A stretch of 64,000 nt of DNA from Sphingomonas zeae (GCF_014197135.1 NZ_JACIFA010000002.1:186001-250000); one strand, 5' to 3'. Counted from the first letter of the stretch, positions 26,762 to 35,962 are shown. Numbers and translations are program-made. The notes: generated by a model from the letters alone, not told the origin.

Positions 26762-27282
26762 GCGGCCAGCCCGCCCCGATCCCGGCGCCCATCATCGTCA
26801 CCGCGCTGTTCGGTCGTACCGACCAGGGCTGGTTCGATGGCTTGCGTCGTCAGCATTTTCCGCCCGAGCGCAACGTGCTCGACGCGCATTGCACGCTGTT
26901 CCACCATCTGCCGCCCTCGGTCGAGGCGGAGCTGAAGCTTCGCCTGAACGGCCTGACGCGCGGGGTGCGCGCGCCCGATACGCGCGCGGGCGGGCTGATG
27001 TCGCTGGGCCGGGGCGTGGCGATCCGGATCGAATCGCCCGGCCTCGTCGCCATTCGTCGCGAACTGATCGATGCCTTTGCGGGGATGCTGACCCCGCAGG
27101 ATGCGGGGGGATGGCGTCCGCATGTGACGATCCAGAACAAGGTGACGCCCGCAACCGCCAAGCTGCTGCTGCAACAGATGGAACGCGATTTCCGGCCCCG
27201 CCCGGTCGAGCTGATAGGGCTGGGCGCCTGGTGGTATCGCGGGGGTCCTTGGGAAATGCTGTCGCGTCATTTGTTCGCTTGA
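26758..27282 (+). CDS. 2'-5' RNA ligase / cyclic phosphodiesterase family protein, apparent CTG start
   Basis: 174 residues with the two HxTx motifs of the 2H phosphoesterase family: [11 protein letters not shown] near residue 43 and [10 protein letters not shown] near residue 121. No ATG, GTG or TTG lies in frame near the expected N-terminus ([15 protein letters not shown]). The CTG at 26758 overlaps the kup TGA exactly as ATG does in ATGA junctions elsewhere in the window, and AGGTGGA precedes it by four bases, so CTG is proposed as the start. It may act on RNA 2',3'-cyclic phosphate ends. A downstream tRNA promoter overlaps its 3' end. Confidence 0.75.
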   Translation: MSGQPAPIPAPIIVTALFGRTDQGWFDGLRRQHFPPERNVLDAHCTLFHHLPPSVEAELKLRLNGLTRGVRAPDTRAGGLMSLGRGVAIRIESPGLVAIRRELIDAFAGMLTPQDAGGWRPHVTIQNKVTPATAKLLLQQMERDFRPRPVELIGLGAWWYRGGPWEMLSRHLFA

Positions 27283-27307
27283 CGCCCGAAAACAGCCTGT
27301 CTATAGG
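27279..27307 (+). promoter_or_regulatory. Promoter of tRNA-Met
   Basis: TTGACG (27279-27284) and TATAGG (27302-27307) are separated by 17 bp, a good sigma70-type promoter ending 30 nt before the mature tRNA. The -35 box overlaps the stop codon of the RNA ligase gene. Confidence 0.7.
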
Positions 27308-27337
27308 CGCGCCTCCACCGGGTGGAACGCCTAGCAT

Positions 27338-27414
27338 GGCGAAGTAGCTCAGCTGGTTAGAGCAGCGGAATCATAATCCGCGTGTCGGGGGTTCAAGTCC
27401 CTCCTTCGCTACCA
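27338..27414 (+). tRNA. tRNA-Met (anticodon CAT)
   Basis: 77 nt including an encoded CCA. The acceptor arm pairs GGCGAAG with CTTCGCT (G1-U72 wobble), the D-arm is AGCTCAGCTGGTTAGAGCA, the anticodon stem is GCGGA/TCCGC around ATCATAA with anticodon CAT, and the T-loop is TTCAAGT in a GGGGG/CCCTC arm. It lacks initiator features such as an unpaired C1-A72, so it is an elongator methionine tRNA. An isoleucine tRNA with lysidine-modified CAT is the alternative. Confidence 0.93.
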
Positions 27415-27742
27415 CCCGGTGTATTTCCCCATCATCGTGACGATCCGGCGCAGGCGGACCTGCGCCTCGAATCGCGCGGCTGTGCGTTGGAAAGAGCCGG
27501 TCGGCAGGCGGTGTTCAGCGCGGCCTTTGCGTTGCTCTTGCAAGTAAAATGACTTGGCTTTATAACATTTCGTGCATTCGGCGCTTTGCCCGCATGGCCT
27601 ATTGCCACGGGTTGCCATAGCGTGCTTCTCTCTGCGCTAGCAGGGTCCGGGGGCAAGGGGTATGTTGCGCCTTAACCTCTCCTTTTCTTCTGTTTGGTAG
27701 CTTCGCGTCACGATTTTCCCAGGGAGCTTCGGACATTAGGTC
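27415..27742. other. Intergenic region between tRNA-Met and GGDEF gene
   Basis: No gene is supported in these 328 bp. CCACCCGGTG directly after the tRNA is the exact inverse of CACCGGGTGG at 27316-27325 before it. A 69-codon leftward frame here has no family match or ribosome site and is ignored. Confidence 0.55.
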
Positions 27743-28966
27743 GTGAATGCCGCCGTCTATGCCTTGATAGCCAATAGCTGCATGGCGGCGCTTTTCGTCG
27801 TGACCTATGGCGTGGTCGCGGTGTCCTATCCGCGACAGCGCGCGGCGATCTGGTTCACGGTCAGCTATCTCCTCGGCTTCCTGACGCCCATTTGCGAGCT
27901 GATGGTCCGCTATACCGACGCTGCCGATCTGTTCGCTCTGTTGGGCTATGCGGCGTTCCTGGGTGGCATCCTGGCCATGGGAATGGGCATACAGGTCTTT
28001 GTCGGGGATCGCCCGCCGTGGCGGCTTCCCCTGCTGATCTGGCTCGGCGGACTGGCGCTGCGTCTTGCGATATGGGGTGGCACACGCAACACCATGCCCT
28101 ATGAGCTGCTGTTCCAGCTTCCCTTCGCCATCGCCTCGGCGGGGGTGATGCTGGCGGTTCGGAAGATCGGGGCGGTAGGGCCGATCCGTGCCATGCTGGT
28201 CGGCGTATTCGCCGTTACCGGGGCGCATTTTCTGGCCAAGCCGTTCCTGGCGCTATCGCTGGGATCGGGCAGTTCGGCCAAGGCCTATCTAAGCACTTTT
28301 TATGCGATCATCTCGCAAATCTCGACCGGCGTGCTGTTGGTCGCGTCCGGGCTGTGCCTGATGCTGCTGGTGATCCAGAGAGCCTTGGAAGAGACGATCC
28401 TCGATGCCGAAACCGATCCGCTGACCGGTCTCGCCAATCGGCGGCGCCTGTACCGGGTGGGGCCGCGCATGATGGTCGAGGCGACGCTGCGCGGCGGAGG
28501 GCTTCATGCCCTGGTCCTCGACCTCGACCATTTCAAGGCGATCAATGACTGTCATGGCCATGCAACGGGCGACACCGTGCTGGTCGCCTTCGCTCGCGTG
28601 CTTCAGGGCCTGATCGCGAAGGATATGTTGGCGGTGCGCATGGGCGGCGAGGAGTTCGCGATCCTGATCCCTGATGCCGACGGCGTAGATGTTGGGCCAG
28701 ACAATCGCGCGGCCCGGCTGGGTCAAGCGATTCGTGACGCGCTGAAGCCCTTTGCCGCGCGCGGTCTGCCCGCGCTGACCGCTAGCGGTGGAATCGTGCG
28801 CTACCGGGCGGGCGACACGCTCGACGGATTGATCGCGCGTGCCGACCAGCTCGCCTATCGTGCGAAGCGGGCGGGGCGTGACCGCATCTTGCAGGATACG
28901 CCCGACAGGCCGTCGGATCGCGATGCGATCGGCTGGGCGGAGGTGCCCCGGCTCGTCGCGGGCTGA
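27743..28966 (+). CDS. Membrane-bound diguanylate cyclase (GGDEF)
   Basis: 407 residues from a GTG start. Six or seven hydrophobic segments fill residues 1-205, followed by a GGDEF domain from about 220: AETDPLTGLANRRRL, LDLDHFKAINDCHGHATGD and the active site MGGEEFAIL near residue 302. The RxxD inhibitory site expected just before GGEEF is absent. It should make c-di-GMP at the inner membrane; the membrane part may be a sensor of unknown ligand. The EAL protein at 12.2 kb would oppose it. Confidence 0.88.
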   Translation: MNAAVYALIANSCMAALFVVTYGVVAVSYPRQRAAIWFTVSYLLGFLTPICELMVRYTDAADLFALLGYAAFLGGILAMGMGIQVFVGDRPPWRLPLLIWLGGLALRLAIWGGTRNTMPYELLFQLPFAIASAGVMLAVRKIGAVGPIRAMLVGVFAVTGAHFLAKPFLALSLGSGSSAKAYLSTFYAIISQISTGVLLVASGLCLMLLVIQRALEETILDAETDPLTGLANRRRLYRVGPRMMVEATLRGGGLHALVLDLDHFKAINDCHGHATGDTVLVAFARVLQGLIAKDMLAVRMGGEEFAILIPDADGVDVGPDNRAARLGQAIRDALKPFAARGLPALTASGGIVRYRAGDTLDGLIARADQLAYRAKRAGRDRILQDTPDRPSDRDAIGWAEVPRLVAG

Positions 28967-28970
28967 TCCG

Positions 28971-29741
28971 TCAGGCGAAACAGCCGTGCGGATCGTGCGC
29001 GACGAGCATCGCATCGGACCGGGCCAGCGCGATCAAGGTCAGATCATGGGCGCGAGCATGGGCGATCGCCAGGCTGGTCGGCGCGGATATCCCGATCAGC
29101 AGGCCGATGCCTGTCACCAGTGCCTTGTCGACCATCTCATAACTGATCCGCGACGTGACAAGGATGAAGTCGGCGTGCAGCGCCGTATCGCGGGCCAACA
29201 TGCCGACCAGCTTGTCGAGCGCATTGTGCCGCCCGACATCCTCGGCCGCCGTCAGCACCGCTCCCATTGCGTCACAGGCGATGGCGGCGTGAACGGCTCC
29301 CGTCCGGGCATTGAGCGGCTGATGCGCGCGAACGGTGCCCAGCGTCGCGAACAGCGTCTCGGTGCTGGCTTTCGGCCGGGGGGGGCGTTTGGTGACGGGG
29401 CGAGCGATCTGCTCCAGCCCCGAAAGGCCGCATAGCCCGCAACTCGTATCGCTGGTCCGGTGGCGGATCCGGTCGTGCATCCGACCGCGCAGATGCGCCG
29501 CCAGCGTCACCCGGACGATCCAGCCCGTGTCGGCGGCAAAGGGCTCGATGGCAAGGATGTCGCCGGGCACGTCGACCAGCCTCTCGGTCAGGAGGAAGCC
29601 GGTGGCGAAATCCTCCAGCCGTTCGGGCGTCATCATCATCACGGCATAGCCGAAACCGTCGACCTCGATCGCAACCGGACATTCCACCGCGACCGCGCGC
29701 TCGATCGACGCTGCCGCACCGTCGGCGGACAGGCGGATCAT
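28971..29741 (-). CDS. fdhD: Formate dehydrogenase accessory sulfurtransferase FdhD
   Basis: 256 residues. The catalytic cysteine motif is DTSCGLCGLSGLEQ near residue 107, which passes sulfur to the molybdenum of bis-MGD. Other family stretches are FATGFLLTERLVD near residue 51, AAEDVGRHNALDKLVG near residue 164 and VTSRISYEMVDKAL near residue 192. It is the last gene of the ydeP-mobA-fdhD operon, so it probably sulfurates the cofactor of the YdeP-type enzyme. Confidence 0.94.
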   Translation of the reverse strand: MIRLSADGAAASIERAVAVECPVAIEVDGFGYAVMMMTPERLEDFATGFLLTERLVDVPGDILAIEPFAADTGWIVRVTLAAHLRGRMHDRIRHRTSDTSCGLCGLSGLEQIARPVTKRPPRPKASTETLFATLGTVRAHQPLNARTGAVHAAIACDAMGAVLTAAEDVGRHNALDKLVGMLARDTALHADFILVTSRISYEMVDKALVTGIGLLIGISAPTSLAIAHARAHDLTLIALARSDAMLVAHDPHGCFA

Positions 29742-29773
29742 CGTCAGCGGACGGGCGGGATCGGAACCCGCCC

Positions 29774-30280
29774 TCACAACGCGGCGAGATCGGCGGGCGT
29801 GTTTACATTGGCGATCGGCTCGGGCGAAGCGATGGGTATCGCCCCGATCGCCCGAACCCAACCGCGCACCGAGCGATCCTGCCCAAGCGAAAGATGCGCC
29901 ATCAGATGCGCCCCGAGTGCAGCCGGCCACAGCCCCAGCACCGGCGCATCCCGGCAATAGCTGGGCTCGCGACGCAGGATCGCCTCGATCAATCCTTGCG
30001 GCAGGTGCGGCATGTCGCACCCGATGGTCAGCACGCAGCGAAAGCCGTGGCTCGCCGCATAGTCCAACGCCCCGGCAATGCCGCCCAGCGGCCCCAGGCC
30101 GGGGGCGGGCATGTCGGGTACACCGTCCATGCCCCCGACCTGGATGACCCGCGCGCAATGGGGGGCGATGGTCGCGCGGGCGTGCGCCACCAGGGTGCGG
30201 TCGCCCAGCATTGCCACCGCCTTGTTCGATCCGAAGCGCGAGGATCGCCCTCCGGTCAGGACCGCGCCCAATATGCTCAT
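29774..30280 (-). CDS. mobA: Molybdenum cofactor guanylyltransferase MobA
   Basis: 168 residues. The N-terminal nucleotide-binding loop is GAVLTGGRSSRFGSNKA (LxGGxSxRxGxxK), followed by GPLGGIAGAL near residue 63 and TIGCDMPHLP near residue 86. It transfers GMP to molybdopterin to make MGD. Start and the upstream oxidoreductase stop overlap (ATGA), and fdhD follows after 32 nt. It is slightly shorter than E. coli MobA (194). Confidence 0.93.
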   Translation of the reverse strand: MSILGAVLTGGRSSRFGSNKAVAMLGDRTLVAHARATIAPHCARVIQVGGMDGVPDMPAPGLGPLGGIAGALDYAASHGFRCVLTIGCDMPHLPQGLIEAILRREPSYCRDAPVLGLWPAALGAHLMAHLSLGQDRSVRGWVRAIGAIPIASPEPIANVNTPADLAAL

Positions 30281-32580
30281 GCGCCTAGGGTCGCATCCTG
30301 TACGCGGACCCTCACGGGCACCGACTTGCCGGCGGGGACATGGCTTTCCAATGCGTGATGTTCGAGCGGGATCAGATAGTTGAGCTCGGGATAATAGCCC
30401 CCGATACATCCTTCCGGGATGTTGTACTCGACCACCCGCAGGCCCTCCACCACGCGATCCACGCCATCTTCGGCGTCGCTTTCCAGCGCGATGGTCTGAC
30501 CATCGGACAGGCCGAGTTTTGCGATATCGGCCTTGTTCATCATCGCGACCATCCGCGTCCCGCTAATCCCGCGAAAGCGATCGTCATAGCCATAAATGGT
30601 GGTGTTGAACTGGTCGTTGGAACGCAGGGTGATGAGCCGCATCCGGCCCTCGGCGGGGGTAATGCCGGAAGCGTCCATTGCGCGCGGCACGTTGAATTCG
30701 GCCTTGCCGCTTTCGGTTTCCCATTTGCGGTGCGCCGCAGGATTGCCTTTCCAGAAGCCGCCCGGCTCGAAAAGCCGTTCGTTGAAATTGGCGAACTTGT
30801 CCGGATAGACATTCTCGATCGCGTTGCGGACCAGCCCATAATCGCCGACCCATTCGTCCCACGGCACATTGGGGTTGGGCGGCAGCACAGCCTTGGCGAT
30901 CCCCGCGACGATGGCGGGTTCGGACAACAAGGTATCGGCGGCGGGCGTCGCCTTTCCGACCGAGCCGTAGATATGGCTGAACGAATCCTCCATCGACACC
31001 GCCTGACGTCCGCCCCTCTGCATGTCCGTTTCCAGTCGCCCCAGACAGGGCAGGATATAGCTCTCCTCGCCGGGCACCAGATGGCTCTTGTTGAGCTTCG
31101 TCGCGATATGGACGGTGATCGGGAGTTTCGCCCAGGCTTGCTTCATCCTGGCATGTTCGGGCGTCGCGCGCAGGAAGTTGCCGCCCAGCTGGACGAAGCC
31201 TTGGGCGGTCCCCGCGATGATCTGGCGACAGGCCTCGACCGTGTCCCAGCCATCCTCGGTCGGCGGCTCGAACTCGAACAATTCCTTCAGCCGCTCGACG
31301 GGGGCGAGCTCGGTCTTTTCGGTGATGCCGACGGTGCGCTGGCCCTGCACATTGCTGTGCCCGCGAACCGGACCCGGCCCCGCGCCCTCGCGGCCGATAT
31401 TGCCGCGCAGCAAGAGCAGGTTGACGATCATGTGCAGCGCGTCGATGCCATAGCGGTGCTGGGTGATGCCCATGCCATAGACCGCAATGACCCGCTCCGC
31501 CTTCATATAGACGCGCGCCGATTGTTCGATCGCGTCGCGGGTCAGCCCCGAATCGCGCAGGATGTCGCTCCACGCGGCATTGCGGCAGTAATTGGCGAAA
31601 TCCTCGAACCGGGTGGTGTGCTGTTCGATGAAGTGATGATCGAGGATGCGCTTGGTGCCCTTGGCGACGGCGCGGTCGTCTTCCTCGATCACCAGCTTGC
31701 AGATACCGGTCAGCGCGGCGATGTCGCCGCCCGCCTTCACCTGATGGTACTGGCTGGAAATGTCGGTCGAGCTGCCGGTCAGCATCTGTGCCGGGTTCTG
31801 CGGCGAGGCGAAGCGTTCCCAGCCGCGCTCGCGTAAAGGATTGAAGGTGACGATCTCCACACCGCGCTTGGCGCAGGCCTGAAGATTGTGGAGCATCCGC
31901 GGCGAATTGGTCCCGACATTCTGCCCGAAGGAGAAGATCGCGTCGCACTTGTCGTAATCTTCCATCTGGATCGTCGCGACGGGCGAACCGATGGCGGATT
32001 TCAGGCCGACCGAGGTGGTCTCGTGACACATGTTCGAGCTGTCGGGCAGGTTCTGCTGCCCCCACATCCGCCCGAACAGCGAATACATGAACGAGGTTTC
32101 AAGGGAGGCGCGGCCCGAGGCGTAGAGCACGACCTTGGTCGGGTCGCAGCTTTTCAGCTTGGCCCCGATCGCCGCGAACGCCTCGTCCCAGCTGACCGCA
32201 ACATATCGGTCGGTCGCACGGTCATAGCGCATCGGATGGGTCAGGCGGCCCGCCTGCTCCAGGTCATGGTCGGGCCATGCTTCCAACTCGGTGACACTAT
32301 GTTTGGCGAAGAAATCGGGCGTGACGCGAAGCGAACTGAGTTCCCAGGCCGTAGCCTTGGCCCCGTTCTCGCAGAACTCGGCAATATGTGGCTTGGCGGG
32401 TTTGCCCCAGGCGCAGCTGACGCACATGACCCCGCCGGGCTTGTTCTGACGACGCAGCGTATCGAGCGTCTCCGGCCCCAGACCCTCCTTGGGGAGGATC
32501 TTGGCCATACCCTTCATCGAACCCCAACCGCCGGCGGGGGCGGTATATTCGGTGATCTTCACATCATCGTCGTCGCGCAT
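30277..32580 (-). CDS. FdhF/YdeP family molybdopterin oxidoreductase
   Basis: 767 residues of the FdhF/YdeP family, relatives of formate dehydrogenase that bind bis-MGD. The N-terminal motif is GGVMCVSCAWGKPAKPH near residue 50, followed by VSWDEAFAAIGAKLK, SFGQNVGTNSPRML near residue 225 and RGHSNVQGQRTVG near residue 407. The C-terminal MGD domain has RLITLRSNDQFNTTIYGYDDR. It lacks a full [4Fe-4S] CxxCxxxC cluster motif. E. coli YdeP is linked to acid resistance; the substrate is unknown. ATG 32580 has GGAG at good spacing. First gene of the operon with its own cofactor-maturation genes. Confidence 0.93.
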   Translation of the reverse strand: MRDDDDVKITEYTAPAGGWGSMKGMAKILPKEGLGPETLDTLRRQNKPGGVMCVSCAWGKPAKPHIAEFCENGAKATAWELSSLRVTPDFFAKHSVTELEAWPDHDLEQAGRLTHPMRYDRATDRYVAVSWDEAFAAIGAKLKSCDPTKVVLYASGRASLETSFMYSLFGRMWGQQNLPDSSNMCHETTSVGLKSAIGSPVATIQMEDYDKCDAIFSFGQNVGTNSPRMLHNLQACAKRGVEIVTFNPLRERGWERFASPQNPAQMLTGSSTDISSQYHQVKAGGDIAALTGICKLVIEEDDRAVAKGTKRILDHHFIEQHTTRFEDFANYCRNAAWSDILRDSGLTRDAIEQSARVYMKAERVIAVYGMGITQHRYGIDALHMIVNLLLLRGNIGREGAGPGPVRGHSNVQGQRTVGITEKTELAPVERLKELFEFEPPTEDGWDTVEACRQIIAGTAQGFVQLGGNFLRATPEHARMKQAWAKLPITVHIATKLNKSHLVPGEESYILPCLGRLETDMQRGGRQAVSMEDSFSHIYGSVGKATPAADTLLSEPAIVAGIAKAVLPPNPNVPWDEWVGDYGLVRNAIENVYPDKFANFNERLFEPGGFWKGNPAAHRKWETESGKAEFNVPRAMDASGITPAEGRMRLITLRSNDQFNTTIYGYDDRFRGISGTRMVAMMNKADIAKLGLSDGQTIALESDAEDGVDRVVEGLRVVEYNIPEGCIGGYYPELNYLIPLEHHALESHVPAGKSVPVRVRVQDATLGA

Positions 32581-32698
32581 CGGGCAAATCTCCACTCAAA
32601 CGCCCAACGAAGCACGCGCCGATTGGCCGCATGAGAAGCAGTTCATTTTTGGACGGGCAGCGCCTATCTGGGGGCAAATCGTTTCACAGGACTCGGAC

Positions 32699-33667
32699 AT
32701 GACCACCCACACCACGCGTATGCTCATCCTCGGCTCCGGCCCCGCCGGGCTGTCGGCCGCCATTTACGGCGCGCGCGCAGGCATGCAGCCGATCGTGGTT
32801 CAGGGCATCCAGCCCGGCGGTCAGCTGACCACGACCACGGATGTCGAGAATTATCCGGGCTTCGCCGATGTCATCCAGGGACCCTGGCTGATGGAGCAGA
32901 TGCAGAAACAGGCCGAGCATGTCGGCGCGCGGATGATGTGGGACACGATCACCGAGGTCGATCTGACCAACCGCCCGTTCCGCCTGATCGGCGATGGCGG
33001 CGATATCTATGAAGGCGAGGTGCTGGTGATCGCTACCGGTGCGCAGGCCAAATGGCTGGGTCTGGACAGCGAAGAGGCGATGAAGGGCAAGGGCGTGTCG
33101 GCTTGTGCGACCTGCGACGGCTTTTTCTATCGCGGCAAGAAGGTCGCGGTGATCGGCGGCGGCAACACCGCGGTCGAGGAAGCACTGTACCTGACCAACC
33201 ATTCGGACGATGTAACGCTGATCCACCGCCGCGATTCGCTGCGTGCCGAGCGTATCCTGCAGGAGCGCCTGTTCGCGCATCCGAACGTAAAGGTGCTGTG
33301 GAACAAGGAAGTGCGCGAGTTCGTCGACGGTGGTGGCAATGCGGGCCTGGTCGCGCTCGACCTGCTCGACACGGTGACGGGCGAGCATAGCCGGTTGGAT
33401 GTCGAAGGCGGCTTCGTCGCGATCGGCCACCATCCGGCGACCGAACTGTTCCGGGGCCATCTCGAACTTGATTCGGACGGCTATATCGCGGTCGAGACGG
33501 GATCGACCCGGACCAGCGTGCCGGGCGTGTTTGCCTGCGGCGACGTGGCGGACAAGGTGTACCGCCAGGCGGTGACGGCGGCGGGCACCGGCTGCATGGC
33601 CGCGCTCGACGCCGAACGCTTCCTGGCGGCGGCCGAGTTCGAGGAACTGGCCAAGGCGGCGGAGTAA
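32699..33667 (+). CDS. trxB: Thioredoxin-disulfide reductase
   Basis: 322 residues. FAD-binding LILGSGPAGLSAAIYGARAG near residue 10, redox CATC in SACATCDGFFYRG near residue 137, NADPH-binding VIGGGNTAVEEAL near residue 155 and the C-terminal FAD motif VFACGDVADKVYRQAVTAAG near residue 280. It reduces thioredoxin with NADPH in the cytoplasm and could feed the DsbD-like protein at 16.6 kb. AGGA precedes ATG 32699; it is divergent from the YdeP operon. Confidence 0.97.
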   Translation: MTTHTTRMLILGSGPAGLSAAIYGARAGMQPIVVQGIQPGGQLTTTTDVENYPGFADVIQGPWLMEQMQKQAEHVGARMMWDTITEVDLTNRPFRLIGDGGDIYEGEVLVIATGAQAKWLGLDSEEAMKGKGVSACATCDGFFYRGKKVAVIGGGNTAVEEALYLTNHSDDVTLIHRRDSLRAERILQERLFAHPNVKVLWNKEVREFVDGGGNAGLVALDLLDTVTGEHSRLDVEGGFVAIGHHPATELFRGHLELDSDGYIAVETGSTRTSVPGVFACGDVADKVYRQAVTAAGTGCMAALDAERFLAAAEFEELAKAAE

Positions 33668-33797
33668 ATTCCTCCCCGGAACGGGGAGGGGGACCAGCGA
33701 AGCTGGTGGAGGGGGCGTGCCACAAAGGGCGTCCCTTGCGACCATCCCCCTCCACCACCGCTTCGCGGCGGTCCCCCTCCCCTTGCAGGGGAGGAAT
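33668..33797. repeat. Palindromic GC-rich intergenic element, copy 7
   Basis: TTCCTCCCCGGAACGGGGAGG and CCCTCCCCTTGCAGGGGAGG bracket the element with CCAGCGAAGCTGG and CCGCTTCGCGGCGG hairpins inside. It lies between the convergent trxB and universal stress protein genes. Confidence 0.85.
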
Positions 33798-33801
33798 GGT
33801 T

Positions 33802-34257
33802 TCAGCTCAACCGATCGATCGCCTCGGGCGTCAGCGACCCCGGCACGATCATCACCGGCACCGGCAGCGCGCCGGCGTCGGTGCCAGCAAAGTGGCTGAC
33901 CAGCTGGCCGGGCGCGCCGCTAGCCGCCGCGCCCAGCACCAGGGCCGCGATATCGGGATTGGCCGCGATCATCTCGCGGATCACCTTCGGCCCGTCGCCT
34001 TCGCGCACCGTGATCGAGGGGCGCAGGCCCGATTCGTCCAGGATCGTGCCCGCGGCGCTGGCCAAAAGCGCCTCGGCCTGTTGCCGCGCCTCGTCCTCGA
34101 TCGTCGCCTGCACGCCGCCGAATGCGATGAACTCCTGCGGCGGCAGTACGGTCAGGATTTCGACGCCCCCGCCGGTCTTGACGGCGCGCCGAGCGGCGAA
34201 GCGTAGCGCGATTTTCGATTCCGGACTGTCGTCGATTACGACCAGATAGATGCGCAT
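33802..34257 (-). CDS. Universal stress protein family protein
   Basis: 151 residues with one USP domain: MRIYLVVIDDSPESKIALRFAARRA at the start, VLPPQEFIAFGG near residue 42 and a C-terminal LVLGAAASGAPGQLVSHFAG then VPVMIVPGS. Only the region near residue 115 loosely follows the GxxGxG ATP motif, so nucleotide binding is uncertain. It is a single gene, divergent from pdhC. Confidence 0.88.
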   Translation of the reverse strand: MRIYLVVIDDSPESKIALRFAARRAVKTGGGVEILTVLPPQEFIAFGGVQATIEDEARQQAEALLASAAGTILDESGLRPSITVREGDGPKVIREMIAANPDIAALVLGAAASGAPGQLVSHFAGTDAGALPVPVMIVPGSLTPEAIDRLS

Positions 34258-34386
34258 GGCGGCCCCCAAATTCCGATGAAGGGATGCCGTTACATAGTAT
34301 TTCATGCAAGGCCATGACTTGACCGAGCGCAATTCGGGCGCAAGAGACGGGCCGCTACGGAATTCGTTTTCCCCGAGAGGACCTCC

Positions 34387-35729
34387 ATGTCGATCGAGAT
34401 CAAGATGCCCGCGCTGTCGCCGACCATGGAGGAAGGCACGCTGGCCAAATGGCTGGTGAAGGAAGGGGACACGGTGAAGTCCGGCGATATCATGGCCGAG
34501 ATTGAAACCGACAAGGCCACCATGGAATTCGAGGCGGTGGACGAAGGCGTCATCGCCAAGATCCTCGTGTCCGAAGGCTCCGACAATGTGAAGGTCGGCA
34601 CCGTCATCGCGATCCTGGCCGAAGAGGGCGAGGATGCCGCGTCGGTCCAGGCCCCGACCAAGTCGGAAACCCCAGCACCTGCCAAGCCGATGCCGACCGA
34701 CCCAACCGATCCCAACAAGACCGGCAGCGAAGCCAAGCCGGTCGAGCGCACGCTGACCCAGGCCGAGGATCACGGCAAGCCCGTCGATTCGGGCAAGCAG
34801 GGTGGATCGAGTGCCGGAAACGGCCGCGCGATCGCCAGCCCGCTGGCGCGCCGCATCGCTTCGCAAAAAGGCCTCGACCTGTCTGCCGTCACCGGCTCGG
34901 GGCCGAACGGCCGCATCGTGAAGGCCGACGTCGAGAACGCACAGCCCGGTCAGGCCAAGGCCGCCGCTCCCGCCGCTTCGGCTCCGGCGGAAACCGCGTC
35001 GGCGCCTGCGCCCGCGCCCAAGCCCGCGCAGGTGCCGGACATCCCGCATGAAGCGTCGAAGCTGTCGAACATGCGCAAGACGATCGCGCGTCGCCTGACC
35101 GAGTCGAAGCAGCAGGTGCCGCACATCTATCTGACGGTGGACGTGCGCCTCGACGCGCTGCTCAAGCTGCGTGGCGAGCTGAATGCCGGTCTCGAATCGC
35201 GCGGCGTGAAGCTGTCGGTCAACGACATGCTCATCAAGGCGCTGGGCGTCGCGCTGATGGCGGTGCCCAAGTGCAACGTCATGTTCACGCCGGACCAGCT
35301 GATCAGCTTCAAGCGCGCCGACATCTCGGTCGCGGTGTCGACGCCTGCGGGCCTGATCACCCCGATCGTGTCGGAGGCGGATACGCGGTCGCTGTCGTCC
35401 ATCTCGACCACGATGAAGGACCTGGCCACCCGCGCTCGCGACAACAAGCTGCAGCCGCATGAATTCCAGGGCGGCACCGCCTCGATCTCGAACATGGGCA
35501 TGTTCGGCATCAAGCAGTTCGAGGCGGTCATCAATCCGCCGCAGGGCATGATCCTGGCGATCGGCGCGGGCGAGAAGCGGCCCTATATCGTCGACGACCA
35601 GCTGGGCGTGGCGACCGTCAGTCGGCGACCGGCAGCTTCGACCACCGTGCGATCGACGGGGCCGACGGTGCCGAGCTGATGAAGGTGTTCAAGGAGCTGG
35701 TCGAGCGTCCGCTCGCCATGCTGGCCTAA
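34387..35729 (+). pseudogene. pdhC: Pyruvate dehydrogenase E2 (dihydrolipoamide acetyltransferase), frameshifted as sequenced
   Basis: The uninterrupted frame gives 430 residues to 35679. Domain order is lipoyl domain 1-80 (lipoyl Lys in [13 protein letters not shown]), Ala/Pro linker, E3/E1-binding domain about 150-190 ([21 protein letters not shown]) and catalytic domain from about 225. At 35620/35621 one base is missing against the expected GTCATGTCG: the frame jumps and the tail becomes [14 protein letters not shown]. The other frame continues correctly with [19 protein letters not shown] and ends ERPLAMLA at 35729, so the HxxxDG catalytic motif is out of frame. As E2 is normally needed, a sequencing error is likely. 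lpdA lies downstream; E1 genes are not in the window. Confidence 0.85.
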
Positions 35730-35749
35730 AGCAGCGAAGGGGCGGGGCC

Positions 35750-35962
35750 ATGCGGGTCGGGATCGAGCTGTTCTATATCGGCCTGGGGCTGGTCGCGGCG
35801 CTCGTCATGACCTGGGCCGCCGCCTGGGCCTATCCGCTGGCACGCACCGAAATCTGGTGGTGTGGGGCGGGGGCGGCGATCGTGACGGTGGCGATGGGCA
35901 TCGGCCCGCTCCACCGTGCGCGTATCGCCGATCGCATGGCGCGCAGGCATAGCGAACAATGA
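35750..35962 (+). CDS. Small two-segment membrane protein, unknown function
   Basis: 70 residues. Two hydrophobic helices (LFYIGLGLVAALVMTWAAAW, then WWCGAGAAIVTVAMGIG) are followed by a basic tail (HRARIADRMARRH). GAAGGGGC lies before the ATG. It starts 21 nt after the end of pdhC and its stop overlaps the thioesterase start (ATGA), so it is a translated member of the pdhC-lpdA cluster. No family recognised. Confidence 0.75.
   Translation: MRVGIELFYIGLGLVAALVMTWAAAWAYPLARTEIWWCGAGAAIVTVAMGIGPLHRARIADRMARRHSEQ

Noticed and set aside
27409..27618. 69-codon minus-strand frame next to tRNA-Met
   Set aside because: No ribosome site or match, and it runs into the tRNA 3' end.
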